From the NCBI RefSeq assembly GCF_001955715.1, contig NZ_CP019239.1, forward strand, positions 1,922,001-1,986,000: a stretch of 64,000 bases of DNA, written 5' to 3'. The DNA comes from Rhodoferax saidenbachensis (GTDB lineage: Bacteria > Pseudomonadota > Gammaproteobacteria > Burkholderiales > Burkholderiaceae_C). The position numbers and the translations under genes are program-made. This document shows positions 1 through 8,522 of the stretch, in pieces; the stretch's first letter is position 1, and each line of letters opens with the position of its first letter. A model generated the notes under the pieces. It worked only from the letters and a program-made list of their open reading frames with translations. It did no database searches and had not been told where the DNA came from.

Positions 1-50
1 GTGCCTGAAGGCTCTGCCGCCCCGTTGATTTTTTCTTCAAGGACTTCCTG

Positions 51-1121
51 ATGCAAACCCGAAAAATCCCCGCCACCATCATCACTGGCTTCCTGGGCAG
101 CGGCAAGACCACGCTGTTGCGCCACCTGCTGGCCAACGCGCAAGGCCGCCGCATTGCCGTCATCGTCAACGAGTTTGGCGAACTGGGCATCGACGGCGAA
201 CTGCTGCGCGGCTGCGGCATTGGCTGCGACGAGAACGGCGAAGAAAACGGACAGTTGTACGAACTGGCCAACGGCTGCCTGTGCTGCACCGTGCAAGAGG
301 AATTTGCGCCTGTGATGGAGCAGTTGGCCAAGCGTCGCGACCAGATCGACCACCTGATCATTGAAACCTCGGGCCTGGCGCTGCCGAAGCCACTGGTGCA
401 GGCTTTTCAGTGGCCCGCGCTGCGCAACACCTTTACCGTGGACGCCGTGGTGACCGTGGTGGATGCGCCCGCGGTGGCGGCCGGTGACTTTGCCGACGAC
501 CCGGTGGCCGTGGACGCCCAGCGCCGAGCCGACGACAACCTGGACCATGACTCCCCGTTGCACGAGCTGTTTGAAGACCAGTTGGCCACGGCCGACCTGG
601 TGATCGTGCACAAGACCGATGGCGTGACGCCTGCCCAGCTTGTGGAGGTGGAAGCCGCTATCCGTGCCGAGACGCTGCCTGGCGTGAAGCTGGTGCATGC
701 GCAGCATGGCCGCATCGACATGGGTGTGCTGCTGGGCCTGGAGCGCGCAGTGGAAGACCAGATCGACCAGCGCAAGACCCACCACGACGAGGAAGAAGAC
801 CACGACCACGACGCCTTTGACTCGGTGCAGGTAGCGCTGGATGTGACCAACCGAGAAGGCCTGCTGGCCGCCCTGCAGGGCGTGGTGGCGCGCCACGAGA
901 TTTACCGCGCCAAGGGCTTTGTGGCCTTGCCCGGTGTGGCCATGCGCCTGGTGGTGCAGGGCGTGGGCACCCGTTTTGACAGTTACTTTGATCGTCCGTG
1001 GCGCGCCGATGAAGTGCGCCAATCGCGCCTGGTGTTGATCGGCTCGGAACTGAATGCGGCTGTGTTGCAGGCTGAGCTGAGCGCGGCACTGGCCGCATCT
1101 ACAACGCCCGTCGCGGCTTGA
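51..1121 (+). CDS. cobW: CobW-type GTPase, cobalamin cluster metallochaperone
   Basis: This 356-residue protein is a G3E-family P-loop GTPase; CobW is thought to deliver cobalt to the CobN chelatase. Walker A GFLGSGKTT lies at residues 13-21, the metal-binding GCLCC motif at 75-79, ETSG near 106 and an HKTD base-recognition motif at 187-190. A His/Asp/Glu-rich stretch (244-254) separates the GTPase domain from the CobW C-terminal domain and could bind metal. The ATG at 51 has AAGGA about 8 bases upstream. It is the first gene of the cobalamin cluster visible here. The G3E family also includes zinc and urease/hydrogenase chaperones, but context favours CobW. Confidence 0.93.
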   Translation: MQTRKIPATIITGFLGSGKTTLLRHLLANAQGRRIAVIVNEFGELGIDGELLRGCGIGCDENGEENGQLYELANGCLCCTVQEEFAPVMEQLAKRRDQIDHLIIETSGLALPKPLVQAFQWPALRNTFTVDAVVTVVDAPAVAAGDFADDPVAVDAQRRADDNLDHDSPLHELFEDQLATADLVIVHKTDGVTPAQLVEVEAAIRAETLPGVKLVHAQHGRIDMGVLLGLERAVEDQIDQRKTHHDEEEDHDHDAFDSVQVALDVTNREGLLAALQGVVARHEIYRAKGFVALPGVAMRLVVQGVGTRFDSYFDRPWRADEVRQSRLVLIGSELNAAVLQAELSAALAASTTPVAA

Positions 1122-1295
1122 TTTCAAATGCACGCTGATGGTTTAGGCCCGTGGCGGGCACAGGCCGACGGGGCACTCTGCTCCGCGGCTGTCCTCCGCC
1201 CTGCGGGCTCCCCCTTTATGCCGCTGCGCAGAGCGCCCCGCCGACCTGCGCGAGATAAGTGGTTGGCTGTTCAACCTTACCTTGTGAAGTAAAAA
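1122..1295. repeat. Intergenic imperfect palindrome between cobW and cobN
   Basis: This 174-base gap has no gene. It contains a long imperfect inverted repeat: arm 1162-1181 pairs with arm 1228-1247 (17 of 20 positions, and the three mismatches are transitions that allow G-U pairing in RNA). The GC-rich intervening sequence runs to about 1227. No T-tract follows either arm, so it is not an obvious intrinsic terminator. I see no cobalamin riboswitch motif here. It looks like a dispersed palindromic element; a role between cobW and cobN is unknown. Confidence 0.5.
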
Positions 1296-4200
1296 ATGCA
1301 TTTGCTCTCTACCCGCCCCGGCGGCCACGTTGAAGACGGAGGCCAGGGCGTGGTGCGCGTGGAGCAGACGCCGGGCGACATCGTGGTGCTGAGCGCGGCG
1401 GACACCACGCTGTCTTTGTTGGCCGATGCTGCGGGTGCATTGTCCGATGGCTTCCCCACGGTGCGTTTGGCCAACCTGATGTGGCTGCGCCAGCCTGCGT
1501 CGGCCGACATGTACGTGGACGAGGTGCTGCAGCATGCGCGCGTGATCGTCATCGACCACCTGGGCGCGGCGAGTGACTGGGCCTATGTGGTGGAGCGGGT
1601 GCGTGAACTGGCACGCGAACGCGGCCAGTGGCTGGCCCTGTTTTCGGGCGACGCCAGCGAAGACCTGCAGCTGCTGCTGCGCAGCACCGCCGCGCACGAA
1701 GACTGCCGCCAGCTTTGGCGCAGCCTGCGTGAAGGCGGCCGCGACAATGCGCGCGGCTTTTTTGAACTCATAGGCCACGCCGCCTTTGGCCTGGGCGCAC
1801 GCCCCGCGCCGCCGGCCGTGCTGCCACCGGCCATGGTTTACACGCCGCTGGCCGCCCCCGCGTGGCAGGCCGGTGCGCCCGTGGCGCTGCTGGTGTTCTA
1901 CCGCGCCCACGTTCAGGCTGGCAACACGGCGGTGTTTGACGCCATGCTGGCCGCTCTCAGCGCCGAAGGCCTCAATACCGTGGCTGTTGCGGTGGACTCG
2001 CTGAAGAACCCGGCCAGCCTTGCGCTGTTGCAGTCATTAGCCGTGCAGCGCAGCGTGGGCGTGGTGCTCAACGCCACGAGTTTTGCGATCACTGCGCTGG
2101 ACGGTGACGACGTCGACAGCGTGGACGGTGCGCAGATGGCGCCGCTGGCGGGTGATGCACCGGTACTGCAGCTCATCACCGCCGGTTGCGCGCAAGAGCA
2201 GTGGCAGGCCGACCCGCACGGCCTGGCGCCGCGCGACCTGGCCATGCAGGTGGTGCTGCCCGAGGTGGACGGCCGCATCGGCACGCGCGCCATCAGCTTC
2301 AAGGGCCTGGCCTGGCGCTGCGAGCGCACCGAGGTGGACGTGGTGCGTTACCAGCCCGAGCCTGAACGCATGGCCTTTGTGGCCGAACTGGCGCGCCGCT
2401 GGTGTGTGTTGCGTGACAAGCCCAATGCCGACAAACGCGTGGCGTTGATCCTCGCCAACTACCCCAACGATGACTCCCGCCTGGCCAACGGCGTGGGCCT
2501 GGACACACCCGCTTCCACCGTGGCCCTGCTGCAGGCTATGCAGGGCGCCGGTTACACCACCGGCGCCTTGCCCGAGGACAGTGATGCGTTGATGGCCGCG
2601 CTGATAGCCGGTGTCACCAACAACCTGGACGCCAACGACATGCGTCCTGCCGGCCAGAGCCTGGCCATGGCCGACTACCTAGCGGACTTCAACCGCCTGG
2701 ACGCCGCCAGCCGCGACGCGGTGAATACGCTGTGGGGCTTGCCTGAGCAAGACCCCATGGTGCGCAGCGGACGCTTCATGGTGTCGGGCCAGCGCTATGG
2801 CAACCTGTTCGTCGGCAACCAGCCCGCGCGCGGGCGCGACCTGGATTTGGTCGCCACGTACCACGATGCCGATCTGGTGCCCACGCACAACTACCTTGCG
2901 TTTTACTTCTGGCTGCGCCGCCAGTTTGCGGTGGACGCCGTGGTGCACGTGGGCAAACACGGCAACCTGGAGTGGCTGCCCGGCAAAAGCGTGGCGCTGG
3001 GCGCCCACTGCTGGCCCGACGCCATCCTGGGCCCGTTGCCGCACCTTTACCCGTTTATCGTCAACGACCCCGGCGAGGGCAGCCAGGCCAAGCGCCGCAC
3101 GCAGGCCGTCATCATCGACCACTTGATGCCAGCTCTGACGCGCGCCGAGACCTACGGCCCGCTGCAAAAGCTGGAGCGGCGGATGGACGAGTACTACGAG
3201 GCCATCTCCCTGGACCCGCGCCGCGCCCAGCGCCTGCGCGTAGATATTCTGGACCGGGTGTTGACCGAGAACCTGCACACCGACCTGGGCTTTGCCAAAC
3301 CCGCAGACGATGCCGGCCGCGAGGCGCTGCTGCAGCGGCTGGACGCCTACCTGTGCGAGATCAAGGAATCCCAAATCCGCGATGGTCTGCACATCCTGGG
3401 TACATCCCCGCAGGGCCGCCAGCAAATCGATACGCTGGTGGCGCTGGCGCGGTTTCCCGGTGGCACGGCTGCCGGGCAGCGCAGCCTGCTGGAGGCACTG
3501 GCAAAAGACTTGCAACTGGATGGTGTAGATGGATTTAGCGCACTGAGCCCGGAGTGGGCGGCGCCCTGGAATGGTCCGTTCCCTGCGGTGTTGCAGGGTG
3601 TTAGCACCGAGGCTTGGCGCCATGCGGGGCATACGCGGGAGCGACTTGAGTTGCTGGCGCGGCAACTGGTGCAGGACTATGTCATTGCGTCTGAAATGAT
3701 TCCCCCTGTTCCCTTCAATACTGTTCGCGTTGAGCCCACCTCCGTTCGGGCTGAGCCTGTCGAAGCCCTTCGACAAGCTCAGGGCGAACGGGGGTTTTAT
3801 CAGCCCGAACGGGGTATTTTTCCGCTCGATAACCCGGAGCTGTGGCCGCACACCGCCCCCGTATTGGACCGCATGCGCACCGTGCTGCGCCCGCGCCTGG
3901 ACGCCTGTGGCCCGCAAGAAATTTTGCAGTGCCTGCGTGGCCTCTCAGGAAAATTTGTCCCCGCCGGCCCCAGCGGCGCACCGTCGCGCGGCCGCCCCGA
4001 TGTACTGCCCACCGGCCGCAACTTCTATTCCGTGGACACGCGCGCCGTGCCCACGCAAACCGCCTACGCCATGGGCGCCGCGGCGGCCGAGCGTGTGATC
4101 GAGCGACACCTGCAAGACCATGGCAGCATGCCGGGCCAGGTGGGCCTGTCGGTCTGGGGCACCAGCACCATGCGCACCGGCGGCGAGGACATTGCCCAGG

Positions 4201-5243
4201 CGTTTGCGCTCTTGGGCGTGCGGCCCAAGTGGGCCGATGGCAGCAGCCGGGTGGTGGACATCGAGGTGCTGCCCATGAGTCTGAAGGGCCGGCCGCGCGT
4301 GGATGTGACGCTGCGCGTCTCAGGCTTCTTCCGCGATGCCTTCCCGAATGTGATCGACCTGTTTGATACGGCCGTGCGCACCGTGGCCGCGATCAGCGAA
4401 GAGGACGAGCCTGACGAGGTGAACCCGATCCGCGCCCGTGTGCGGCGTGAGGCGGCCGATGCACAGGCCAAGGGCCTGAGCGCCGAGGCGGCGGAACGCG
4501 AAGCCACTTGGCGCGTGTTTGGCCCACGGCCCGGCGGTTACGGCGCCGGCCTGCAGGAGCTGATGGCCAGCGGCCGCTGGACGGATGGCAACGATCTGGC
4601 ACAGGCCTATCTGCGTGCGGGGGCCTTTGCCTACGGGCAGGGCGAACACGGTGTGGCAGCGCGTGGCAGCTTTGAGCAGCGTATCGCTGGGCTGGACGCG
4701 GTGCTGCACAACCAGGACAACCGCGAGCACGATGTGCTCGATTCGGACGACTACTACCAGTTCCAGGGCGGCATGGCGGTGGCCGTCCAGGCCCTGACCG
4801 GCGAGGCGGCTGCGCTGTACCACGGCGACTTCAGCGTGCCCGGCGCGCCGCGCATCCGCACGCTGGGTGAAGAGGTGGCGCGCGTGGTGCGCTCGCGCGC
4901 CGTCAACCCCAAGTGGCTGGAGGGCGTGCGCCGCCATGGCTACAAGGGCGCGTTTGAGATGGCCGCCACGGTGGACTACCTGTTTGCGTTTGACGCCACC
5001 ACCGGCGTGGTGGGCGACCACCAGTACGCGCTGGTGGCCGATGCCTATTTGCACGACGACACGAACCGCGCGTTTTTGCAAGAGCACAACCCCGGCGCGC
5101 TGCGCAGTATTGGCGAGCGCCTGCTCGAAGCCATGCAGCGTGGCTTGTGGGAGGCGCCGGGCGACCAGCGCGAACGCATTGAAGACCATTTGCTGGCGCT
5201 GGAGCGCCGCGTGGAAGAACACGGAGAAGGACCTTTGGTATGA
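1296..5243 (+). CDS. cobN: Cobaltochelatase large subunit CobN
   Basis: CobN (1315 residues) is the large subunit of the ATP-dependent chelatase that inserts cobalt into hydrogenobyrinic acid a,c-diamide in the aerobic B12 route. The N-terminus MHLLSTRPGGHV, the internal HVGKHGNLEWLPGK segment and the LPTGRNFYSVD segment are typical of CobN/BchH. It is slightly longer than most homologues; about 33 residues near 809-842, including RAEPVEALRQAQGERG, are encoded by a palindromic repeat (3742-3791) inserted in frame just before the conserved LDNPELWPH region. The stop overlaps the next start (ATGA at 5240), so CobN and its AAA+ partner are translationally coupled. Confidence 0.96.
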   Translation: MHLLSTRPGGHVEDGGQGVVRVEQTPGDIVVLSAADTTLSLLADAAGALSDGFPTVRLANLMWLRQPASADMYVDEVLQHARVIVIDHLGAASDWAYVVERVRELARERGQWLALFSGDASEDLQLLLRSTAAHEDCRQLWRSLREGGRDNARGFFELIGHAAFGLGARPAPPAVLPPAMVYTPLAAPAWQAGAPVALLVFYRAHVQAGNTAVFDAMLAALSAEGLNTVAVAVDSLKNPASLALLQSLAVQRSVGVVLNATSFAITALDGDDVDSVDGAQMAPLAGDAPVLQLITAGCAQEQWQADPHGLAPRDLAMQVVLPEVDGRIGTRAISFKGLAWRCERTEVDVVRYQPEPERMAFVAELARRWCVLRDKPNADKRVALILANYPNDDSRLANGVGLDTPASTVALLQAMQGAGYTTGALPEDSDALMAALIAGVTNNLDANDMRPAGQSLAMADYLADFNRLDAASRDAVNTLWGLPEQDPMVRSGRFMVSGQRYGNLFVGNQPARGRDLDLVATYHDADLVPTHNYLAFYFWLRRQFAVDAVVHVGKHGNLEWLPGKSVALGAHCWPDAILGPLPHLYPFIVNDPGEGSQAKRRTQAVIIDHLMPALTRAETYGPLQKLERRMDEYYEAISLDPRRAQRLRVDILDRVLTENLHTDLGFAKPADDAGREALLQRLDAYLCEIKESQIRDGLHILGTSPQGRQQIDTLVALARFPGGTAAGQRSLLEALAKDLQLDGVDGFSALSPEWAAPWNGPFPAVLQGVSTEAWRHAGHTRERLELLARQLVQDYVIASEMIPPVPFNTVRVEPTSVRAEPVEALRQAQGERGFYQPERGIFPLDNPELWPHTAPVLDRMRTVLRPRLDACGPQEILQCLRGLSGKFVPAGPSGAPSRGRPDVLPTGRNFYSVDTRAVPTQTAYAMGAAAAERVIERHLQDHGSMPGQVGLSVWGTSTMRTGGEDIAQAFALLGVRPKWADGSSRVVDIEVLPMSLKGRPRVDVTLRVSGFFRDAFPNVIDLFDTAVRTVAAISEEDEPDEVNPIRARVRREAADAQAKGLSAEAAEREATWRVFGPRPGGYGAGLQELMASGRWTDGNDLAQAYLRAGAFAYGQGEHGVAARGSFEQRIAGLDAVLHNQDNREHDVLDSDDYYQFQGGMAVAVQALTGEAAALYHGDFSVPGAPRIRTLGEEVARVVRSRAVNPKWLEGVRRHGYKGAFEMAATVDYLFAFDATTGVVGDHQYALVADAYLHDDTNRAFLQEHNPGALRSIGERLLEAMQRGLWEAPGDQRERIEDHLLALERRVEEHGEGPLV
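3720..3820. repeat. Palindromic repeat (type B) inside cobN
   Basis: Positions 3742-3791 form a near-perfect palindrome with the core GAGCCTGTCGAAGCCCTTCG and flanks CCGTTCGGGC / GCGAACGG. Partial copies of the flank motif occur just before (from 3722) and after (3801-3813). The reading frame of cobN passes through without a stop. The same element occurs at 35442-35527 (in mfd), 46344-46449 and 63356-63439. Confidence 0.85.
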
Positions 5244-6307
5244 CGACTTCTACAAACAATATTTCTCTGGAACCCGCCACGCGCGCGGCTTTTCCCTTTA
5301 CCGCGTTGGTGGGCCAGCCGCAATTGCAGCGGGCGCTGCAGCTCGCCGCCATTGACCCCGGCATTGGCGGGGTGTTGATCAGCGGCCCACGCGGCACGGC
5401 CAAGTCCACCGCGGCGCGTGCACTAGCGGCGCTCTTGCCTGGCGCGCCGTTTGTGACATTGCCGCTGGCTGCCAGCCTGGAGCAACTGGTGGGCACGCTG
5501 AATGTGGAAGACGTGCTGCGCGACGGCCAGGTGCGCCTGGCGCCCGGTCTGGTGGCGCGTGCGCATGGCGGTGTGCTTTATGTGGATGAAGTTAATTTGC
5601 TGCCTGACGCGCTGGTGGATGCACTGCTGGACGTGGCCGCCAGCGGCGTGAACACGGTGGAGCGCGATGGTATTTCGCAGCAACACGCCGCACGTTTTGT
5701 GTTGGTGGGCACCATGAACCCGGAGGAGGGCGAGCTGCGCCCGCAGCTGCTGGACCGATTTGGCCTGTCCGTGGCGCTGGCCAACCCGGTGGATGCCGCA
5801 CAGCGCACCGCCATCCTGCGTGCGCGCCTGGGTTTTGATGAAAACCCCGCAGCCCTGGCGGACCAACATGCAGAAGAACAACGTGCCTTGAGCTCTGCCC
5901 TGGTAGCAGCCCGAGCCGCATTGCCGCGTTTGACTTGGTCTGACGAAGTTTTGAATCACGCGGCAGCCTGCGCGATTGAAGCCGGTGTGGACGGCATGCG
6001 CGCCGATCTGGTGATGCTGCGTGCCGCGCGTGCGTTGGCGGCACTGGAAGGGCGCAGCGAAGTGACCGTGGCGCACGTGGACGCCGTGGCCGAACTCGCG
6101 CTGGCACACCGCCGACCCGAAGGTGGTGCTGCGCAGCCGCCAAGCACCACCAGCGCACCGCAGCAGCCCCAACAAAACCCACAGCGCCCGCAAGACCAGC
6201 AAACCGCTGCCCCTGCGCCCCAAGGCGACTGGGGCGCAATGCCCGCCCAGCCCGAAGGCACCACCAAGGTCCAAAAAATCGCCGGGTGGCCGCCAAAAAA
6301 AGCCTAG
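5240..6307 (+). CDS. ChlI/BchI-like AAA+ ATPase of the cobalt chelatase
   Basis: This 355-residue AAA+ protein resembles magnesium-chelatase subunit ChlI/BchI and would energise CobN. Walker A GPRGTAKST is at residues 49-57, Walker B GGVLYVDEVN near 110, sensor GTMNPEEG near 156, followed by the C-terminal lid. The last 60 residues are a Pro/Gln-rich linker of the sort that joins AAA+ and VWA domains in ChlD/BchD, then the ORF stops at TAG 6305-6307. The start is fused to the cobN stop (ATGA). The stop lies four bases after an A7 run, and the VWA domain continues in the -1 frame, so this ORF is probably both a stand-alone ChlI-like subunit and the first half of a frameshifted ChlD-like protein. 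Confidence 0.9.
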   Translation: MTTSTNNISLEPATRAAFPFTALVGQPQLQRALQLAAIDPGIGGVLISGPRGTAKSTAARALAALLPGAPFVTLPLAASLEQLVGTLNVEDVLRDGQVRLAPGLVARAHGGVLYVDEVNLLPDALVDALLDVAASGVNTVERDGISQQHAARFVLVGTMNPEEGELRPQLLDRFGLSVALANPVDAAQRTAILRARLGFDENPAALADQHAEEQRALSSALVAARAALPRLTWSDEVLNHAAACAIEAGVDGMRADLVMLRAARALAALEGRSEVTVAHVDAVAELALAHRRPEGGAAQPPSTTSAPQQPQQNPQRPQDQQTAAPAPQGDWGAMPAQPEGTTKVQKIAGWPPKKA

Positions 6308-6972
6308 GCCACCCCAGCCGCCGCCCGCGCAACGGGCCTGGCAGCTGGCGGTGGCCTCCACCCCAGACCTCTTCTACAACCACTGCGCCGGGCGCACGGC
6401 AGCGCAGTGCCTCCATTGCCTGGCTTCCCACCGTGGTGGCCAAAGGGCCGGCGCCCCTGCACCGCGAACATCTGCGTCGCCAGCCCGTGGCACTGCGTGC
6501 CGGTCGCCTGCACTGCATCGTGCTGGACACCTCGGGCTCCATGCGCCAGCGCGGCCGCCTCGCGCTGGCCAAGGGCCATGCGGCTTTCATGATTGAACAG
6601 GCCGCGCGCCAGGGCGACGATGTGGCTCTGCTGTGTTTTGGCGGGCAGGGCGTGGAGCTATTGCTGCCACCCGGCCGCGCGCGCGCCTCCGGTAGTCAGC
6701 GCCTGCGTCCGGTGGGTGGTGGTGGTGGCACGCCGCTGGCCGAGGCTTTGGCCCAGGCCGACCGCCTGTTGCAGCGCACGTTGCGAATCGGCGGTCCGAC
6801 CGAATGCTGGCTCTGGCTACTGACCGATGGCCGCACGTTGGAGCAACCGCAGGCGCCTCTGACGCCGCAGCACCTGGTCATCGTCGACTTTGACGACCCT
6901 AAAAAGAACCTGGGCCGCTGTGCCGCCTGGGCCACGCGCTGGGGCGCGGAGCACCAGCTGGCGCTGGCCTGA
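6286..6972 (+). CDS. VWA-domain (ChlD/BchD-like) chelatase part, -1 frame of the AAA+ gene
   Basis: The frame encodes a von Willebrand factor A domain with a MIDAS site: DTSGSM near residue 81 and the later conserved T in GGGTPLAEA. In Mg/Co chelatases the VWA domain of the D subunit docks the AAA+ ring on CobN. The only upstream start available is a GTG at 6286, with no Shine-Dalgarno at proper distance (AAGG at 6266 is about 17 bases away), and the first 60 residues are an uncharacteristic Pro/Arg-rich linker. I therefore think the domain is made mainly as a frameshift fusion 5240-6972 (AAA+, Pro-rich linker, VWA, about 575 residues), the normal ChlD architecture. If it is independent, the start remains uncertain. 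Confidence 0.85.
   Translation: MAAKKSLGHPSRRPRNGPGSWRWPPPQTSSTTTAPGARQRSASIAWLPTVVAKGPAPLHREHLRRQPVALRAGRLHCIVLDTSGSMRQRGRLALAKGHAAFMIEQAARQGDDVALLCFGGQGVELLLPPGRARASGSQRLRPVGGGGGTPLAEALAQADRLLQRTLRIGGPTECWLWLLTDGRTLEQPQAPLTPQHLVIVDFDDPKKNLGRCAAWATRWGAEHQLALA
6295..6356 (+). promoter_or_regulatory. Candidate -1 programmed frameshift signal (A7 slip site plus stem)
   Basis: A run of seven A (6295-6301) reads A-AAA-AAA in the frame of the upstream gene. Slipping back one base enters exactly the frame of the VWA gene and bypasses the TAG at 6305. After a five-base spacer a GC-rich structure starts: GGCCACC 6307-6313 pairs with GGTGGCC 6350-6356, CCAGC 6314-6318 with GCTGG 6344-6348, and an inner GCCCG/CGGGC hairpin lies at 6323-6337. 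Programmed frameshifting is known from chlD genes linked to cobN; the signal here is read directly but untested. Confidence 0.7.
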
Positions 6973-6995
6973 CCCATCCATTGAAAAATACATCC

Positions 6996-7391
6996 ATGTC
7001 CGATACCGAAATCATTGTCTGCACCACCTGCCGCCCGCCCGGCGCTTCACGCGAGCTGCCAGCCGAAGGCCTGGCCCTGTTCGAGGCTGTGCAGGACGCG
7101 CTGCTGAACTGCGAGCTGGACACCGGCGAGCACAAAGGCCTGCAGGTGCGCGGCCTGGCCTGCATGAGCGGCTGCTCGCGCGCTTGCACTGTCACACTGC
7201 AAGCCCAGGGCAAGTTCACTTATTACTTTGGCGATCTGGCGCCCGATGCCGAGACTGCCGCCCAGGTGATTGCCTGCGCGCAGTTGCATAAGCACAGCGC
7301 CGACGGCAACCTGGCCCGTAACAGCCGGCCCGAACGCCTGCGCAGCGGCATCCTGGCGCGGCTGCCACCGATCCTGGCCAGTACCGCCTGA
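6996..7391 (+). CDS. DUF1636 metal/Fe-S-binding protein
   Basis: The 131-residue product belongs to the DUF1636 family, which has a thioredoxin-like ferredoxin look. Cysteines C9 and C12 (CTTC), C39, and the CMSGCSRAC cluster C56/C60/C64 could hold a [2Fe-2S] cluster or metal. The ATG at 6996 is preferred over the in-frame TTG at 6981 because homologues begin near MSDT. It sits 23 bases after the VWA gene and just before cbtB-cbtA, inside the cobalamin cluster, a context in which this family recurs in Proteobacteria. A redox or cobalt-handling role is inference only. Confidence 0.8.
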   Translation: MSDTEIIVCTTCRPPGASRELPAEGLALFEAVQDALLNCELDTGEHKGLQVRGLACMSGCSRACTVTLQAQGKFTYYFGDLAPDAETAAQVIACAQLHKHSADGNLARNSRPERLRSGILARLPPILASTA

Positions 7392-7443
7392 GCGTGGATT
7401 TTCACGCCCCGATTTTTTCACCCGTAACCCAAAGGAGATAACG

Positions 7444-7635
7444 ATGACCGATCCGACGACTTTGACCCACAGCCCCTCTGAGGGCGCCCATCTGACCCTG
7501 TCCCTGGTGGGCCCGCTGCTGGCGGCTGCCGCACTTGGCCTGGTGGTGCTTTACGGCGTAGCCTTTGCCGAGAGCCCGCTGGCGCACAACGCGGCGCATG
7601 ACGTGCGCCACATCACCGTCAAACCTTGCCACTAA
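7444..7635 (+). CDS. cbtB: Cobalt transporter subunit CbtB
   Basis: This 63-residue protein has a single membrane segment (about residues 17-38) and a C-terminal His-rich tail with NAAHDVRH and the ending PCH, the hallmark of CbtB, the small subunit of a predicted cobalt transporter usually controlled by B12. The ATG at 7444 has a very strong Shine-Dalgarno (AAAGGAGA at 7431-7438). It is followed directly by cbtA. No riboswitch fits in the 52 bases upstream, so regulation probably comes from the operon promoter. Confidence 0.92.
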   Translation: MTDPTTLTHSPSEGAHLTLSLVGPLLAAAALGLVVLYGVAFAESPLAHNAAHDVRHITVKPCH

Positions 7636-7658
7636 GTCGGCAATTCAAGGAGATTCCC

Positions 7659-8504
7659 ATGGTTTTCCAACGATTGATCTGGTCGGCGCTGGTCGCCGCC
7701 GTGGTGGTGGGCAGTGTGCAAACCGGCGTGCAACGCTGGCAGGCAGCGCCATTGATTTTGGCGGCCGAGGTGTACGAAGAGCAGAAGGCAGAGGCACCTG
7801 CACCGGCGGAAGCGGCTGTTCCGGCAAATGCGGTTGCCGCCCACGTGCATGCCGATGCGGCAGCTGTGCACGAACATGAGCACGACGCCGCAAATGCGTG
7901 GGAGCCCGAAAACGGTGCCGAGCGCATTGGCTGGACCTGGGTGGCCAACACCCTGCACGCCTTCAGCATGGCGTTGCTGGTGTTCGCGGTGATGGGTGTG
8001 TGGCTTTATCAGCGCGGTGGTGTCGTCGCGACCCTGCGCCTGGCGGGCTGGGTGGCTGCTGCTGGTTGGCTCAGCTTTCATTTCTGGCCTTCGCTGGGTC
8101 TGCACGCGGAAGTGCCCGGCATGGAGGCCGCGCCCTTGCACGCGCGCCAGGTCTGGTGGGTGCTGGCGGTGGGCAGTGCGGTCTCTGCCTGCGCCGTAGC
8201 CGGTTTTGCCCGTGGATCCTGGCGTTGGCTGGTCGCTGTTGCGCTGTTGGCCGTGCCGTTTGTGGTGGGGGCACCGCAGTTGCAGGGTGATGCGCTGGCC
8301 GGCTTTGGCCCCGAGGCGCATGCCGCGCTGGAGAAACTGGGCACGCAGTTCATCTGGGCCACCACCTGGGTGTCGTTGTCGTTCTGGGTCAGCTTGGGCC
8401 TGGTGGGCGGCTTGGCGTTTCAGCGCTGGGTACGTCCAGCCCTGCTTGCGGTGCTGGAGAGCGCGGGCGCAGGTACTGCGGGCACGGCCAACGCCGCCTC
8501 GTAA
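7659..8504 (+). CDS. cbtA: Cobalt transporter subunit CbtA
   Basis: CbtA (281 residues) is the membrane subunit of the CbtAB cobalt transporter. An N-terminal membrane helix (MVFQRLIWSALVAAVVVGS) is followed by an Ala/Glu-rich, His-rich loop (HVHAD...HEHEHD, about residues 56-75) that may collect metal, then four or five more membrane helices with conserved Trp, Leu and His residues. The start ATG at 7659 follows AAGGAGA. The gene is coupled to cbtB, and 18 bases separate it from cobD. Confidence 0.92.
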   Translation: MVFQRLIWSALVAAVVVGSVQTGVQRWQAAPLILAAEVYEEQKAEAPAPAEAAVPANAVAAHVHADAAAVHEHEHDAANAWEPENGAERIGWTWVANTLHAFSMALLVFAVMGVWLYQRGGVVATLRLAGWVAAAGWLSFHFWPSLGLHAEVPGMEAAPLHARQVWWVLAVGSAVSACAVAGFARGSWRWLVAVALLAVPFVVGAPQLQGDALAGFGPEAHAALEKLGTQFIWATTWVSLSFWVSLGLVGGLAFQRWVRPALLAVLESAGAGTAGTANAAS

Positions 8505-8522
8505 AACACGGCAGCATCGGAT

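Noticed and set aside
1..50. Cobalamin riboswitch upstream of cobW
   Set aside because: Only 50 bases are visible and no B12-box pattern could be recognised; it may lie outside the window.
2679..3917. 412-codon minus-strand frame within cobN
   Set aside because: Same GC-bias shadow, composition rich in Gln, His and Val, no family resemblance.
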